From Nymphaea colorata (taxonomy: Eukaryota > Streptophyta > Magnoliopsida > Nymphaeales > Nymphaeaceae), in NCBI RefSeq assembly GCF_008831285.2, contig NC_045143.1:6953503-7017502 (forward strand): a stretch of 64,000 nt of DNA, in the 5' to 3' direction. The translations under genes and the position numbers were made by a program. Below the pieces are notes generated by a model, which was not told the origin of the DNA, ran no database searches, and saw only the letters and a list, made by a program, of their open reading frames with translations. Each line of letters starts with the position of its first letter. Within the stretch, counting starts at the first letter, position 1. Below, one piece after another: positions 12,613 through 23,554 of this stretch.

Positions 12613-13218
12613 AATGTTTTAAGCATTGTCAGTTCAGAAATTTGTGGAGCAATAGCACCATTCAGCTCACTGTTAGAAAGATCTCTGCAAATGAAATGTC
12701 ATATGGTACATTACTTTCCAAGAAAAACATGGAGGTGACAACCAGTCAGCAGAAGACTCACAAAGTCAATATTCGTGGTGTTGAAGCATTGTCACAGGAC
12801 AGACCATCCCAAGGAGAAATAGGAAGACAAGGATCTCCCCTCCAGTTTTTCTTTTGATCATAGAACACTTTGATTTTCTGAAGAGAAATAACTGCACATA
12901 GAGGATGGAGGATTTACGAAAGGAGAAAAAAAAAGCACAAATGTGTAAGCATTCAATTAAGAAATCCCGACAAAACTTTCTTCCAGATTAGATTCACCAA
13001 AGTTGTTTAATTCACATCGAAAACTGTCAAGCTGGTCTACATTTGGATGCAGTTAACCTTGCAAACTTATTTCTTAAATGAAGTTTCTGTTAGAAATTCA
13101 ATCCTATATTCATGACCATAAGAGAAAGGAACCATAAGTGTCTCTCTGTGTGTGTACGTGCGGACTCAGGCCTGAATCCCCATGTCCGAAAACTTCAACC
13201 AAAGAGGAAAGAGGACTA

Positions 13219-13756
13219 TGTAGAGAGTCATCACCGACTCTCCCACCGACTCTCTTGGGAAGAATCGAGAAGGCGCAAGAGGCTTTGAGCCTCTCCTTTA
13301 AGTCGGTGCTTGTAAAGTCGGTGAAAGACAAAATAATTAAAAAAGAAAAAATAGAAATCGGTGGAAGCTTCATCCACCGACCTCCTCTCCTTATAAATAG
13401 GGACGTTGGGCCATGGTGTGAGTGTGTGAAAAAAAACTGTGAGTTGAGTGTGCTCCATTTGTGAGCTTGTGAGTGTTAGCTCGTGTGTTCACTTCGTGAG
13501 CTCGAGCATTGCAGTTTCAAGTGTGCGCTGCAAGGGCGTTGGGTGTGTTAGCTCGCTGCGTGAGCCGAGGTGAGTTCTCTGGAGTCATCTTTTGTAATAT
13601 CTAGTGTGATAAATAAATAGTTTACATTTTAAAGAATACTTTGTCAAAATTATTATTGAGTATCATTTTGGACGTCGAAACTCTGCTGGATTTTCTCCGA
13701 ATAAATTCGACTTTGTAGCTGAGTTATATTTAGGGCCCGCATTACGTTTCCCAACA
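13219..13756 (+). repeat. 5' LTR of Copia B
   Basis: It begins TGTAGAGAG and ends CCCAACA, two bases before the primer-binding site. A TATAAATAG box at about 13392-13400 is the likely promoter. Compared with the right LTR it carries an extra short block near 13240-13253. Confidence 0.92.
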
Positions 13757-13832
13757 CGTGGTATCAGAGCAAGGTTTTGTTTGAGGGCTGTTTTACTGGT
13801 GAGATTAATTGGGTCAATTATATTCTGAAATT

Positions 13833-16463
13833 ATGGCGGCATTAGCGGTTGCATTAAATAATATTGAGAAACTTAACAATAACAATTATGGCTATTGGAA
13901 ATCTTGTATGGAGTCGTATTTTCTAGGACAGGAATTATGGGAGATAGTTTTGGGATCAGACACAAATATTCCTGTCGACGAGGAAGCGAAGAAAAAATGG
14001 ATGATCCAAGCAGGGAAAGCGCTATTTGCAATTAAGGTATCTATTGAGAAAGATTTATTAGAGCATATATGTGATGCGAAGACTCCTAAAGAAGCATGGG
14101 ATGCCTTTGCAACGCTATTTTCTAGAGCTAATGATTCCCGCCTATAATTGTTAGAAAATGAATTAGCTACATTAACTCAGGAAAATATGATGATAGCAGA
14201 GTATTTTATGAAGGTTAAAAATATCTGTAGAGAAATTTCTCAAATTGACCCTGAGTCTAAGATTAGTGAGGCTCGTATGCAGAGAAACCCTATTCATGGA
14301 CTTCGTTCAGAATTTGGTAGTTTTATAATTGGTGTTCAAGGCTGGCCAGTTCAACCAACTTTGTTGGAGTTAGAAAATCTCTTGATCAATCAAGAAACAT
14401 TAGCAAAGCAAATGGTCGGGCTTTTTCTCAAGGGAAATAATGAAGAAGCTTTGTTTAATAAGGGTCAGAGATCACGATGTCCAGCTAAGCCAGTCATTAG
14501 GTCTCCAAGTAGGAATATTGATGAAAAGAAAGAGAAAAATGTAGAAAAGAAAACAAGAGAAACTACACAGCAATGAAGACCAAAGAATAAGTGTTTTAGA
14601 TGTGAAAAATTAGGTCATATTGCTCGTGACTGTACAGTCAAAATAAATGAAGGAAATACAGTCACGACGAGTAAGCAATATGGGGGAGCTAACGAGACTG
14701 TACAGAAAAGTTCATTTCTGTACTCAATGGAGGTTAAAGAGGATATTACACAAGAAAGATGCAATTCTGCTCATACAAAACCCGTAGAAGAAAAAGAAGA
14801 AAAGATCAATTATCAAACTGATTGGATAATTGATTCTGGATGCTCAAATCATATGACTGGTGATGAGAGCAAGTTTGTAAGTATGAAAGAATATGATGGA
14901 AATCGAGTTGTTGTTACTGCTAACAACACAAAGCTCCCAGTGGCACATATTGGAGAAGCAAAGGTTGTAGCCAACTTTGGCAAAGACCGGATTTTACGGA
15001 ACGTTTATCATGTTCTAGGAATGACTAAGAATCTGTTGTCTGTGCCACAACTTATAACTTTAGGGCACTATGTTGTGTTCGGCCCAAATGATGTGAAAGT
15101 TTATAAGGATGCAGATGTTCAAGGAACTCCCATGTTTGAAGGGAGCAAAGTTGAGTCAATATATGTCTTGTCCGCAGAAACAACATATATTGACAAAGCA
15201 AAGAAGCATGACACTGCAGATATCTGGCATGAGAGACTCGCTCATGTTGGATACAACAAACTTCGGGAGATGTCTAATAAGGGGCAGTTGATTGACCTGC
15301 TCAAGCTTGAGGTACGAACTGACAAAGTATGCCCAAGATGTCAGTATGGAAAGACGCACAGGAGGCCATACAAAGAATCAAAATATAGAGCTAAAGCGTC
15401 ATTCGAGCTTGTGCATTCAGACGTATTCGGCAAAGTACCAGACCCATCAGTTGGAGGTAAGTGGTATTTTATCACTTTTATTGATGATTTTTCAATGTAT
15501 ACTTGGCTCTATTTTATGAAAGAAAAGTCTGAAGCACTTGAAAAGTTTAAGGAGTTTCACCAAATTGTGCAAAAAGAACTTGGGCATAGAATTCGGTGTC
15601 TACGAACCGATAATGGTGGCGAATATACATCTGACATGTTTATGACATACTTGAGACAACATGGCATTCGAAGACAATTTACATGTGCCTATACGCTACA
15701 GCAAAATGAAGTGGCAGAACGGAAAAATCGTCACATAGCAGAAACATGTCCAAGCATGATGCATGCAAAGAACATGCCACCGAGATTTTGGGCCGAGTGT
15801 GTCAGCACCGCTGTACACGTAATTAATCGACTACCAATGCCGAGATTTAATTTTAAGTCTTCATATGAAATGCTTTATAAAAAGAAGTCATCTGTGAGTT
15901 ATTTTCGAGTATTTGGTTGTGTTTGTTATGTCTTTATATCTAAGCAGCACAGGACTAAGTTTGACAAAAAGGCGCAGAAGTGTGTCTTTGTTGGATATAA
16001 CTCATATCGGAAAGGATGGAGATGTGCTAATCCTAGCACAAGACAAGTTCATGTTTCTCACGACGTCATCTTCGATGAAGCATCGTCGTGGTGGTCAGAA
16101 GAAAAGAAGACGCTTCCAGACTCTCCAGTTCTTGAAAGAGACGTTCAAAACAAAATACAATTTGAGATGAATCGAGGAGAGCCTGAACTTGAAGACACAG
16201 AAGCAAGACAACCAGATAAAGAAGTTCATTGCCCAAGGCAAGAAGAACGTACAGATCCATGGAGAACAGGAGTCAGTCCTCTCCAACAAAGAAGTGCAGA
16301 AGAAGAAAGATCATCACAACTTGAAGAGCCAGAAGGAGCACCGATAGCACTAAGAAGATCGACAAGAATACCAAAACCAAATCCCAAGTATGCAGATGCA
16401 GACTGTGCCATCATGGAAGAGAACGAGCCAGCTTCTTTTGAACTCGCACCAAAGACTTGCTAA
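13833..16463 (+). pseudogene. Copia B gag-protease-integrase, two nonsense codons
   Basis: One frame runs from the ATG at 13833 to the TAA at 16461-16463. It is interrupted by stops at 14145-14147 (TAA) and 14574-14576 (TGA). Domains in order: gag with YWKSCMESYF; zinc knuckle CFRCEKLGHIARDC (about 14593-14634); protease WIIDSGCSNHMTG (about 14824-14860); GAG-pre-integrase HERLAHVGYNKL (about 15229-15264); integrase core with HSDVFG, RTDNGGEY and NEVAERKN (about 15413-15730); and a C-terminal LRRSTRIPKPNPKY segment. Ordinary Copia pol continues into reverse transcriptase, which is absent. Both stops fit C-to-T changes from Gln and Arg codons. The element could move only if helped by a relative. 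Confidence 0.88.
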
Positions 16464-16516
16464 TGCAAACATTCAGTTAAGAGTCATGATTCAAGAGTCG
16501 GTAATGAGGGGGAGAT

Positions 16517-17040
16517 TGTAGAGAGTCATCACCGGCTCTCTTGGGAAGAATCGAGAAGGCGCAAGAGGCTTTGAGCCTCTCCTTTAAGTCGGTGCTTGTA
16601 AAGTCAGTGAAAGAAAAATAATTAAAAAAGAAAAAATAGAAATCGGTGGAAGCTTCATCCATCGACCTCCTCTCCCTATAAATAGGGACGTTGGGCCATG
16701 GTGTGAGTGTGTGAAAAAAAACTGTGAGTTGAGTGTGCTCCATTTGTGAGCTTGTGAGTGTTAGCTCGTGTGTTCACTTCGTGAGCTCGAGCATTGCAGT
16801 TTCAAGTGTGCGCTGCAAGGGCATTGGGTGTGTTAGCTCGCTGCGTGAGCCGAGGTGAGTTCTCTGGAGTCATCTTTTGTAATATCTAGTGTGATAAATA
16901 AATAGTTTACATTTTAAAGAATACTTTGTCAAAATTATTATTGAGTATCATTTTGGACGTCGAAACTTTGCTGGATTTTCTTCGCATAAATTCGAGTTTG
17001 TAATGAGTTATATTTAGGGCCCGCATTACGTTTCCCAACA
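16517..17040 (+). repeat. 3' LTR of Copia B
   Basis: It is nearly identical to 13219-13756, with the same TGTAGAGAG start and CCCAACA end, and is followed directly by the GACTA target duplicate. The TATAAATAG motif is conserved at about 16677-16685. Confidence 0.92.
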
Positions 17041-19515
17041 GACTACCCTTGATTCTGTCATTGATAAAAGAAAGGAAATAAAAGGAAACACATGACTTGT
17101 AGGGAACGAAATGCAATGTATCTTGAAGCACAAAATAAGATACATAAGACTTACGTGGTTCAGGTTAGGTATAAAAACAAAATGTTAAGGCAATCTACCT
17201 TCTCTACCGGCGGTTGCAGAGCCGTTGAATGTAAGCGCTTTGTAGATCTCAAGGAATTGAGGACTGCACCCTCGTCCGAAGCATTGACCGATTGTATGGA
17301 GAATGAGTACTGGGAGGCAATTAGATCATAGATGACTACTTGAGTACAAAACACTGCTATCCAGGTAGGAAACTGAGGTATTGCCCCAGACCTGGCCATT
17401 CATCAGAACGTTCATAAGCCTCGATTGGGCGTTGGCCGGTCGCACTACGTCGGCGAACTCCAAGTAGAGGTAGAACATGTCGTCAACTCCCCCAGTCCAA
17501 TTGACCAAGATCACATCCTTCGAGTAGACAGCAGTTTGCATGACGACCGACGGCATCCCAAACATTGGGTCACCAGACTCGCTCACTGTTTCAGTTGTGT
17601 TGAAGGGAGTCCCATAGCCGTCGTAGTCTGGCGACCATATGCGATCAAAGCGGTCGTCCGGGTACCTGCCGCATTCAGTAATTTACATCTAAAACGTTAG
17701 ATTATGCTGGAGAAAAACGATGAAGGATCGTATATTTTTCAAAATTTTAGCCAAATAGACGTGAGCTACATGGAGTAAAACCCAGATTTTGATTCTTAAA
17801 TTGTTTGTTTCAATATTTAAAGTAGAATTTCATAAAACCTGAAATATCGACGATACAAAATTCCGGAACATCTGAAAGTATGTCCTACCAGAAACAGGCC
17901 ATTCATGTGATAATTGTAGCAGTTGTTTGTTTCCTTTTAATTACAAGAACACGCTTAGCATTAGGAGAAATAACACAAATCACCAATCACTTTCGAAACC
18001 GAATAAATAGGCATTTGACTTTTGAGAGAAATTCCCGAAGAACCACGTACTAACAGTAACTATTAACATGTCATGTAAAATGACCAAAGTAGTCTTTGTA
18101 AAGAATTACCCATAAAAGAATTGCTTTTGAGAAGCGCGCTTACTTTTGTTATTCTACACCAAAGCTTAACACTTTTGTTACTATCTGGCATTTTGATAAC
18201 TTCCCTTGAAAATTCATGAGTTCCTAGTTATTCAAATCTTAAAGTTAAAACGATGGTTACTTTGGTTGTCTTTCTTTTTCTTTGACGCTGTTGTACGAAA
18301 CCATATGGAATACATCTATCTATCACAACTAAATTGGCACAACTAGGATTTAAGATTTACGCTTCAATAAGTACCCCAAGGGTTGTTATTTGAAGGGGAG
18401 AAAAAGAGCAAGTGAAGAACAACTCACGCAGTTTCTGTCGTGGTCCCAGCATCTACTCGCATGAATGTTTTCAAAGCGAGGGAGAGCGAGCTATTGGCAG
18501 GGGCATACATGTCTGCATTGAGTGGCCAGAGCTTCAAATAAGAAATGAAAGGTGTTCCGTTTCCTGTTCTCACGAGGCACACAAACAGGTAGCTTGCCTC
18601 TGCTTGGACGACCAACTCCGGCCGGAACGGGGTATTGTTATCGGTCAAGTTCACGGTGTCCCAAAAGTTCACACCAAGATAGAGATCAAAGCTTGGCAGT
18701 GTGTTGAGGCCGTCATAATTTCCGTACAGGAAGGAAGCCCGGATAATGTACTTGTCACCAATAGTTGCCGGCAGCTGATAGCAGTTTCTTGTGTAGTTTG
18801 GGAAGGATCTCACCGTGTAGTATCCCTTGTTGGTGCCACTCGTTAGGCCGCCGGATTCTATCTGAATGTTCACCCCACTGTCAATGAACCCGTCGTCGGA
18901 GACGTAGGTGAGGTTGTGCGACAGATATAAAGTAATTGGCAGTCTCGCTTAGTCCACAATCGATGCTGATAAACCCTGCCACCCATGTTAAAGTGCAGAA
19001 AAATGAATGACACTTTTAAAACATAAAACAGATTAACTAGAACCAAGCGTAGTATTGAACACTACAATGGTTGCCAGAATTGCCTAAAATTTTATTTCTT
19101 GATCAGAAATAAGGAAAATCGCCCACAAAACGACTGAGAAAGTTATTTGGTCTTTAAGCACAGAGCTTCGCCTTGCGATTCACCGACTGAACCTTAATTT
19201 AGCGCCTGGTCTGCAACTTCTGCTGTAAAATCGTTATCATCGTCAAACATATGAAGACCTCTTCCCTCCCAACATTATCTAAAGCAGACTATATCTACAT
19301 GACACAAGAAAAAGGAATTGCAGGTAAAAGTTTGCGTCTTCAGAGAAGGTTCAACAGCCTTCCTTTAACTAGATTATTAGGAGTTCACCGCAGAACAGGT
19401 GTGGAAGACTCTTGAGTACTCAACGAAGAGAAAGCGTGAAACCTCTTTGTGCTCCTGCTATTGAGAGGGCAGCCGCACAACAGAGCAGAAACGAGAAATT
19501 ATGTGCATCCATCAT

Positions 19516-21453
19516 CTTCTCAGCAACTTAATTTCCTATCTCTTCTAAGAAGATCAGAGCCTCGGAAGGCATGACCATCAGATGAACTAAAATGAAGGAA
19601 ATCCTCTGCCTTCTTTAATAAGTGTGGAGAGATGAAGGGAGGATCTACAGATGAACTAGAACGAACCCAGTGCTGGTGGTTGACTCATTTGGCTGGTCCA
19701 GCATCGCTGAGTTCAACTCTCTAATATTGCGCCAAGCTGTAACTGACGTCTTGTAATATTGCGCCAAGCTGTAACTGACGTCTTGAAACCGGCAAGACCA
19801 TGTGAAGCAGAAGACGGGTCATGCATAGTAATTGAATAATTTTTACAGTACTCGCCTTTCCTACTATGGCCAAATCATACTGCCAGTGCTGCAGTGTGGG
19901 AGGGGTGCCCAGGGAGACTAGCTTTCATTTCTGTCTTCTTCTTTCACATCGTTTGGATGGATAATTGCAGTTGCTTCTTCCTCGGTTATGTGAACTTTTA
20001 AAATAGGATGCATCAGCTGAAGGAGATATGAGTACACAAGTGGAAGATAAAAGAGAATAAATGAGCAATAATTAGCTGCAAGCTTCTTTTTAACGACATC
20101 ATGTTAAACCAGGGGCGGAGGCAGGTCAAGTCTCGGTGGATGGAGCTCACTTTTTGAAATGTTAATTTATTGTTGAAACTTGAGTAAGCTTGGGTTAAGT
20201 TATATGGAGTATCCCCACTAGGTTTGGGTCACTATACTATAGTCTATTAAAAATTTCTTAACTATATATTTAGTGCGACTCCACCATGAGTAAAACCCAT
20301 TTGTCACCCAAGAGACTAGAGAAAACCATTCTGGAGATGAGAGGCCTGATAACAGTTGGTTTTGACCTCCAACACCTCCAGTTAGAGACTATAAAACTTT
20401 GAAGTAAAAGCATTGGAGAGTAAACAAGAGAAAAATAGCTTAATTAACGTGTCATCTAGGTCACACAGGTGCGGGTACGATACAAGTAGAGAGTGAATCT
20501 GATTAGACTCCTGTCACTCTAAACTTAATCTCAATCTTCTATATCAAACCATGATCCATGCCAATCTAACATGATACCTCAAAGCATATGGTTTAAGGGC
20601 TCGTTTTTTTCCTAGAAATGAAAAATTTGATACAATCTGAACGATTCTCTTTTGTCTCACCTTGAACCGATGAACCATGTTGAAGCCCATCATGCGCTGT
20701 CTTAGACGAGTTGTATATTGAGAGGGAGGGAGAGATGGCCAACTTTAGCCCTGTATCGAAAATATCCAAGAAAATCAAATAGCATATAATCTTGTGGGCA
20801 AGGCCTCATGCCCTCACCACACAGCAGCGTACACCTCCCACTTCGGCAGTGGAAGACCGTCGGAAGAAAGGGATCAGGTTATATCGGCCACGTATCCGTG
20901 TGACTTAGCCCGTCACAGTCTGTATGTTTGTTTTTCTATATGCTTCAGATGTTACATCACAACATATTAATAAATGAGCTCAACACACAGACCCGTAGCA
21001 AGAAATATAAAAACTATCGCCTATAAATTGACCTTTTCAAAAAGGAATCTGTTTTTAAGCAGAAAAATGTATGAAGATTCAAAAATTTGTTTAAACTACA
21101 TCCAAGCTGTTGCTTCTTTATTACTCTCATTAATCATGTGCATTGATTCTCTCTCTCCCTCTCTATCTATCTCTATTTAAGTATACTTTTCAACTACTTA
21201 GTTCCAAATATGTTAAACCCAACTCAAATTGTAACTATTCTCTAGTCTTTAATAACTAAATATGATGTTATACTTATCAATTTAAGAATCTTGTCATTTG
21301 AAGAGAACGGGTACTGCATGCCCACATTTTTTTTAAAGAAATTTAATTTGTTGACTATCTAGAGTCACTCCGTGCACAATTTTCTCAAGTCAATTTTTTT
21401 TTCTTTCTAATCTGAAAGAAAATATTATTTTCAAAACGTTATGAGCAACATAT
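19516..21453. promoter_or_regulatory. 5' flank of gene 2
   Basis: No coding gene is seen. Near the start codon lie TTGACTCATT (19680-19689) and a twofold 32-bp repeat with TGACGTC (19722-19785). At 21050-21400 it is homologous to the flank of gene 1. Copia C is inserted at its far end. Confidence 0.45.
19722..19785. repeat. Two tandem copies of a 32-bp unit with TGACGTC, upstream of gene 2
   Basis: The unit TAATATTGCGCCAAGCTGTA plus ACTGACGTCTTG occurs twice, starting at 19722 and 19754, about 207-270 bp upstream of the gene 2 ATG. TGACGTC fits the core bound by plant TGA/bZIP factors, and paired TGACG cores are the hallmark of as-1-type elements. A regulatory role is inference. A single TGACGTC stands in the gene 3 flank at 37081-37087. 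Confidence 0.75.
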
Positions 21454-21856
21454 TGTTGGGATTTTCCCATCTGGATAGTCCTGCGTCGATACGGGTCCAT
21501 ATCCGTTTCGGACCCTTAAGTATAAACACATGTGTCTTGTGATGGTGTGAGACACATCAAGTTTTTACCGTCTGGGTAATCGGTCCCCTTAGCCATACGT
21601 GAATTGCTTGTCCCCATCACTGGGCTGTTATGGTTGAGCAGAGAAACCCATTGCCGCCACCGCGGCTACCTCCGCAGGGGAACGACTCTATGGGGACTGT
21701 AGCCGTTCTTCCCACAGCCGCCGACATTCAGTCGGCGGTCGCCTCTACAGGTTCTTCTTCCGCCTTATATGAAACCACATGAATCATGAATGTTTCTCTT
21801 TCGAATTTTTTCATTTTCGTTTGTGCGCTATCTAGATTTCTAGCAAAGCTCCAACA
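21454..21856 (+). repeat. 5' LTR of Copia C
   Basis: It begins TGTTGGGATT and ends GCTCCAACA, and matches 27737-28136 with scattered substitutions. The TG...CA termini and the CATAT target duplicate fix the edges. Confidence 0.93.
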
Positions 21857-22388
21857 ATGGGTTATGGGCCCACACCACGATTCCTCTGCGCGTTTCCCTT
21901 TGCATTCTGTTTTCACGCAAAGAGAATAGGGCAGAAATGTGGAAAGAGGGCGACGGCCTCCATCGCGTGGGTGATGGAAGCCTTCGGTTCTGTTTTGAGG
22001 GAAAGGGGATGGCAGGGAGTTGGGCGACGGAAAAGCACGGGGCCGGCGGTTTCGGCGGCATGGCGGGCAGCCACCGCCGTTTTGGGCGATTGCCGGCGTC
22101 CATCCATCTGTGTCTGCCCGTTTTCTCTTTCAATCTCTGAAGGAACCAACAGAGGAGGGCAGAGGAGCGGGAGAAAGTGCTTCGCCCGATTCCGGCACCC
22201 ACCTCCAAATCTCCACCGTCGGGCTCTTCCCCGTCGCCGGACGGCGCCGTTAGACTTGCCGGCGCCCACCCATAGCCTGTCGGAGGACGTTTCCGCCGTT
22301 CCCTGCCGTTCGGCGTATGGCAGACGAGCGGCGGTTTCAGTTTCCCTGAAACCGCTCGCTAGGTCGAGCGGGAGTGGGTGGGTCGGAC

Positions 22389-22417
22389 CCGGGTCGGGTC
22401 ATGTTGACCCGACCCGG
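22389..22417. other. Perfect 12-bp stem hairpin in Copia C leader
   Basis: CCGGGTCGGGTC (22389-22400) is an exact inverted repeat of GACCCGACCCGG (22406-22417), with a 5-base loop ATGTT. The stem is GC rich and should be very stable in RNA. Confidence 0.9.
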
Positions 22418-22500
22418 ATTCATAAACGTTTTTAAAAAAAAAAAAAAAATCTCTTCATTACGCTCGACCTCCGCCCGCCCGCTTTGATTTCAAACTTTTC

Positions 22501-22531
22501 GGATCGGGTCGGGTCCGGTTGGACCCGATCC
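22501..22531. other. Perfect 10-bp stem hairpin in Copia C leader
   Basis: GGATCGGGTC (22501-22510) pairs exactly with GACCCGATCC (22522-22531) across an 11-base loop. Its stem shares the CGGGTC core with the hairpin about 100 bp upstream, so the two could also pair with each other. Confidence 0.88.
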
Positions 22532-22561
22532 GTATCCATTCGGTCTGATTTTATAAACTGA

Positions 22562-22872
22562 ATCGATTCGGTCCGTTTCTGAACCGATACGGTTCGTTTC
22601 AGGACCGGTTCGGGCTTTTAGAGACCGATTCGGTCCATTTAAGGACCGATTCGGGCCGTTTCAGAACTGGTTCGGGCATTTTAGGACCGATTCAGATCTT
22701 TTCTGGACCGATTCAGTTGTTTTTCAGACCGGTTCATTCGGTTTTAGAACCGGTTTGGGCCTTTTTGAACCGATTCAGAGTCGTTTGAAACCGGTTCTTT
22801 TCCTTTTCAGACCGGTTCATCTAGTTTTCCACCGGTTCGGTCTATTTAGGACTGATACGGGACCGGTTCTAA
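22562..22872 (+). repeat. Degenerate 20-21-bp tandem array, core ACCGRTTC, in Copia C leader
   Basis: The core (A)CCGATTCGG or (A)CCGGTTCGG recurs with its first C at 22563 (variant T), 22584, 22605, 22625, 22646, 22667, 22687, 22708, 22729, 22750, 22770, 22791, 22812, 22832 and 22852. A last copy at 22863 is out of register. Spacing is 20 or 21 bp throughout, while the T-rich spacers between cores vary. The core is kept better than the spacer, which suggests a bound or folded motif and not a simple slippage repeat. Confidence 0.9.
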
Positions 22873-23554
22873 GCTAGAGGGAGCTGGTATATGTGTTTTT
22901 ATGCCCATTTAAAGTAATTAATGGATTGGTTCGATCATATTAGATCGATACGGGACCAATTCATTATGTTTTATGGAGCTTTAATGAATAATTTAGATAG
23001 CATTAAGTTGATTATGCAGAAATGATTAATGTGATTCGTGTATTTCATTTTAAATGTGTTATTGTGACATATTATATTTTTGTATCATGTTTTGTTTAGG
23101 ATTATGCTAAGGTTAAATTTTATTGCATGATCATAAAGTTGTATGATAACGCTAATGTAAGGAGTCTATGATTAGTTAAATCATGTTATACCTCACCAAA
23201 GTGACTACGCATGATTTAAAGGCACATTAGTGTTTCATGTTGTACTTGTTTTCATTTGAAGTAGCATAATTACCCAAACGTAGTGTGTTGTGTTCAAGAG
23301 AATAAGTAGAGTAAAATAGGAAAATAGATCCTTACATAGTTCTGTCATTTTACACCCAAAGGTGTTATGCTTAACTATAGTTTGGATTTACATTTCCTAG
23401 TTTTACTAGATAAAGTTAAGACGGAATACATGTGTGTATTAGGTATATTACCAAAGTAGTATCCTAATGACCCCGGGTATTTGTCTTGGAAATAGTAAAC
23501 ATAAAGAGCCTTTTATTTGGTTTACTGTTCCATATGGTTTGTCTCATATAATGC

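Larger units (their letters stand above)
13219..17040 (+). mobile_element. Ty1/Copia retrotransposon B, non-autonomous (no RT/RNase H)
   Basis: The two LTRs (538 and 524 bp) are flanked by a 5-bp target duplication GACTA (13214-13218 and 17041-17045). The tRNA-Met primer-binding site TGGTATCAGAGC is at 13759-13770 and a purine tract (GAGGGGGAGA) at 16506-16515. The interior is only about 2.76 kb. It contains gag, protease and integrase, and the frame ends at 16463, 54 bp before the 3' LTR, with no reverse transcriptase or RNase H. It sits in intron 3 of gene 2 on the opposite strand. The LTRs differ mainly by a short duplication of ACTCTCCCACCG-type sequence in the left copy, so the insertion looks fairly recent. 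Confidence 0.94.
10137..19515 (-). pseudogene. Receptor gene 2: malectin-like LRR receptor kinase, degenerate
   Basis: Exons: 1 at 19443-19515 (signal peptide MMDAHNFSFLLCC...); 2 at 18428-18975 and 3 at 17199-17665 (malectin-like); 4 at 12762-12891 (LRR cap, NWRGDPCLP); 5 at 12613-12684 (one LRR); 9 at 11888-12153 ([11 protein letters not shown] loop and VAVKK lysine); 10 at 11670-11796; 11 at 11385-11447; 12 at 11091-11280; 13 at 10137-10569 to the stop. Faults: exon 2 is 548 nt, one more than the phase allows, with the shift near 18915-18930; exon 3 has a shift with a TGA at 17326-17328 and a 1-nt loss near 17255. The two later LRR exons and the membrane exon are absent, since only about 460 bp separate exons 5 and 9. 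The catalytic loop reads HREVK, not HRDVK. Copia B fills intron 3. A folded, membrane-bound active kinase is unlikely. Confidence 0.88.
21857..23554 (+). other. Long structured leader of Copia C
   Basis: About 1.7 kb separate the 5' LTR from the pol frame. The first 570 bp are GC rich, unlike the AT-rich surroundings, and are open in several frames (for example 21857-22435 for 192 codons). No domain is recognisable and composition alone can explain the openness. Two long perfect hairpins and a 20-21-bp motif array follow (listed separately), then AT-rich sequence from 22870 to the pol start. The leader may serve packaging, dimerisation or internal translation start, but this is inference. Confidence 0.6.

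Noticed and set aside
21857-22435. 192-codon frame as a captured gene in Copia C
   Set aside because: GC-rich DNA stays open in several frames on both strands. No domain, no consistent composition by codon position and no recognised homologue.
22562-22872. CRISPR-like array
   Set aside because: The host is a plant, units are 20-21 bp, and there are no constant long repeats with unique spacers and no cas genes.
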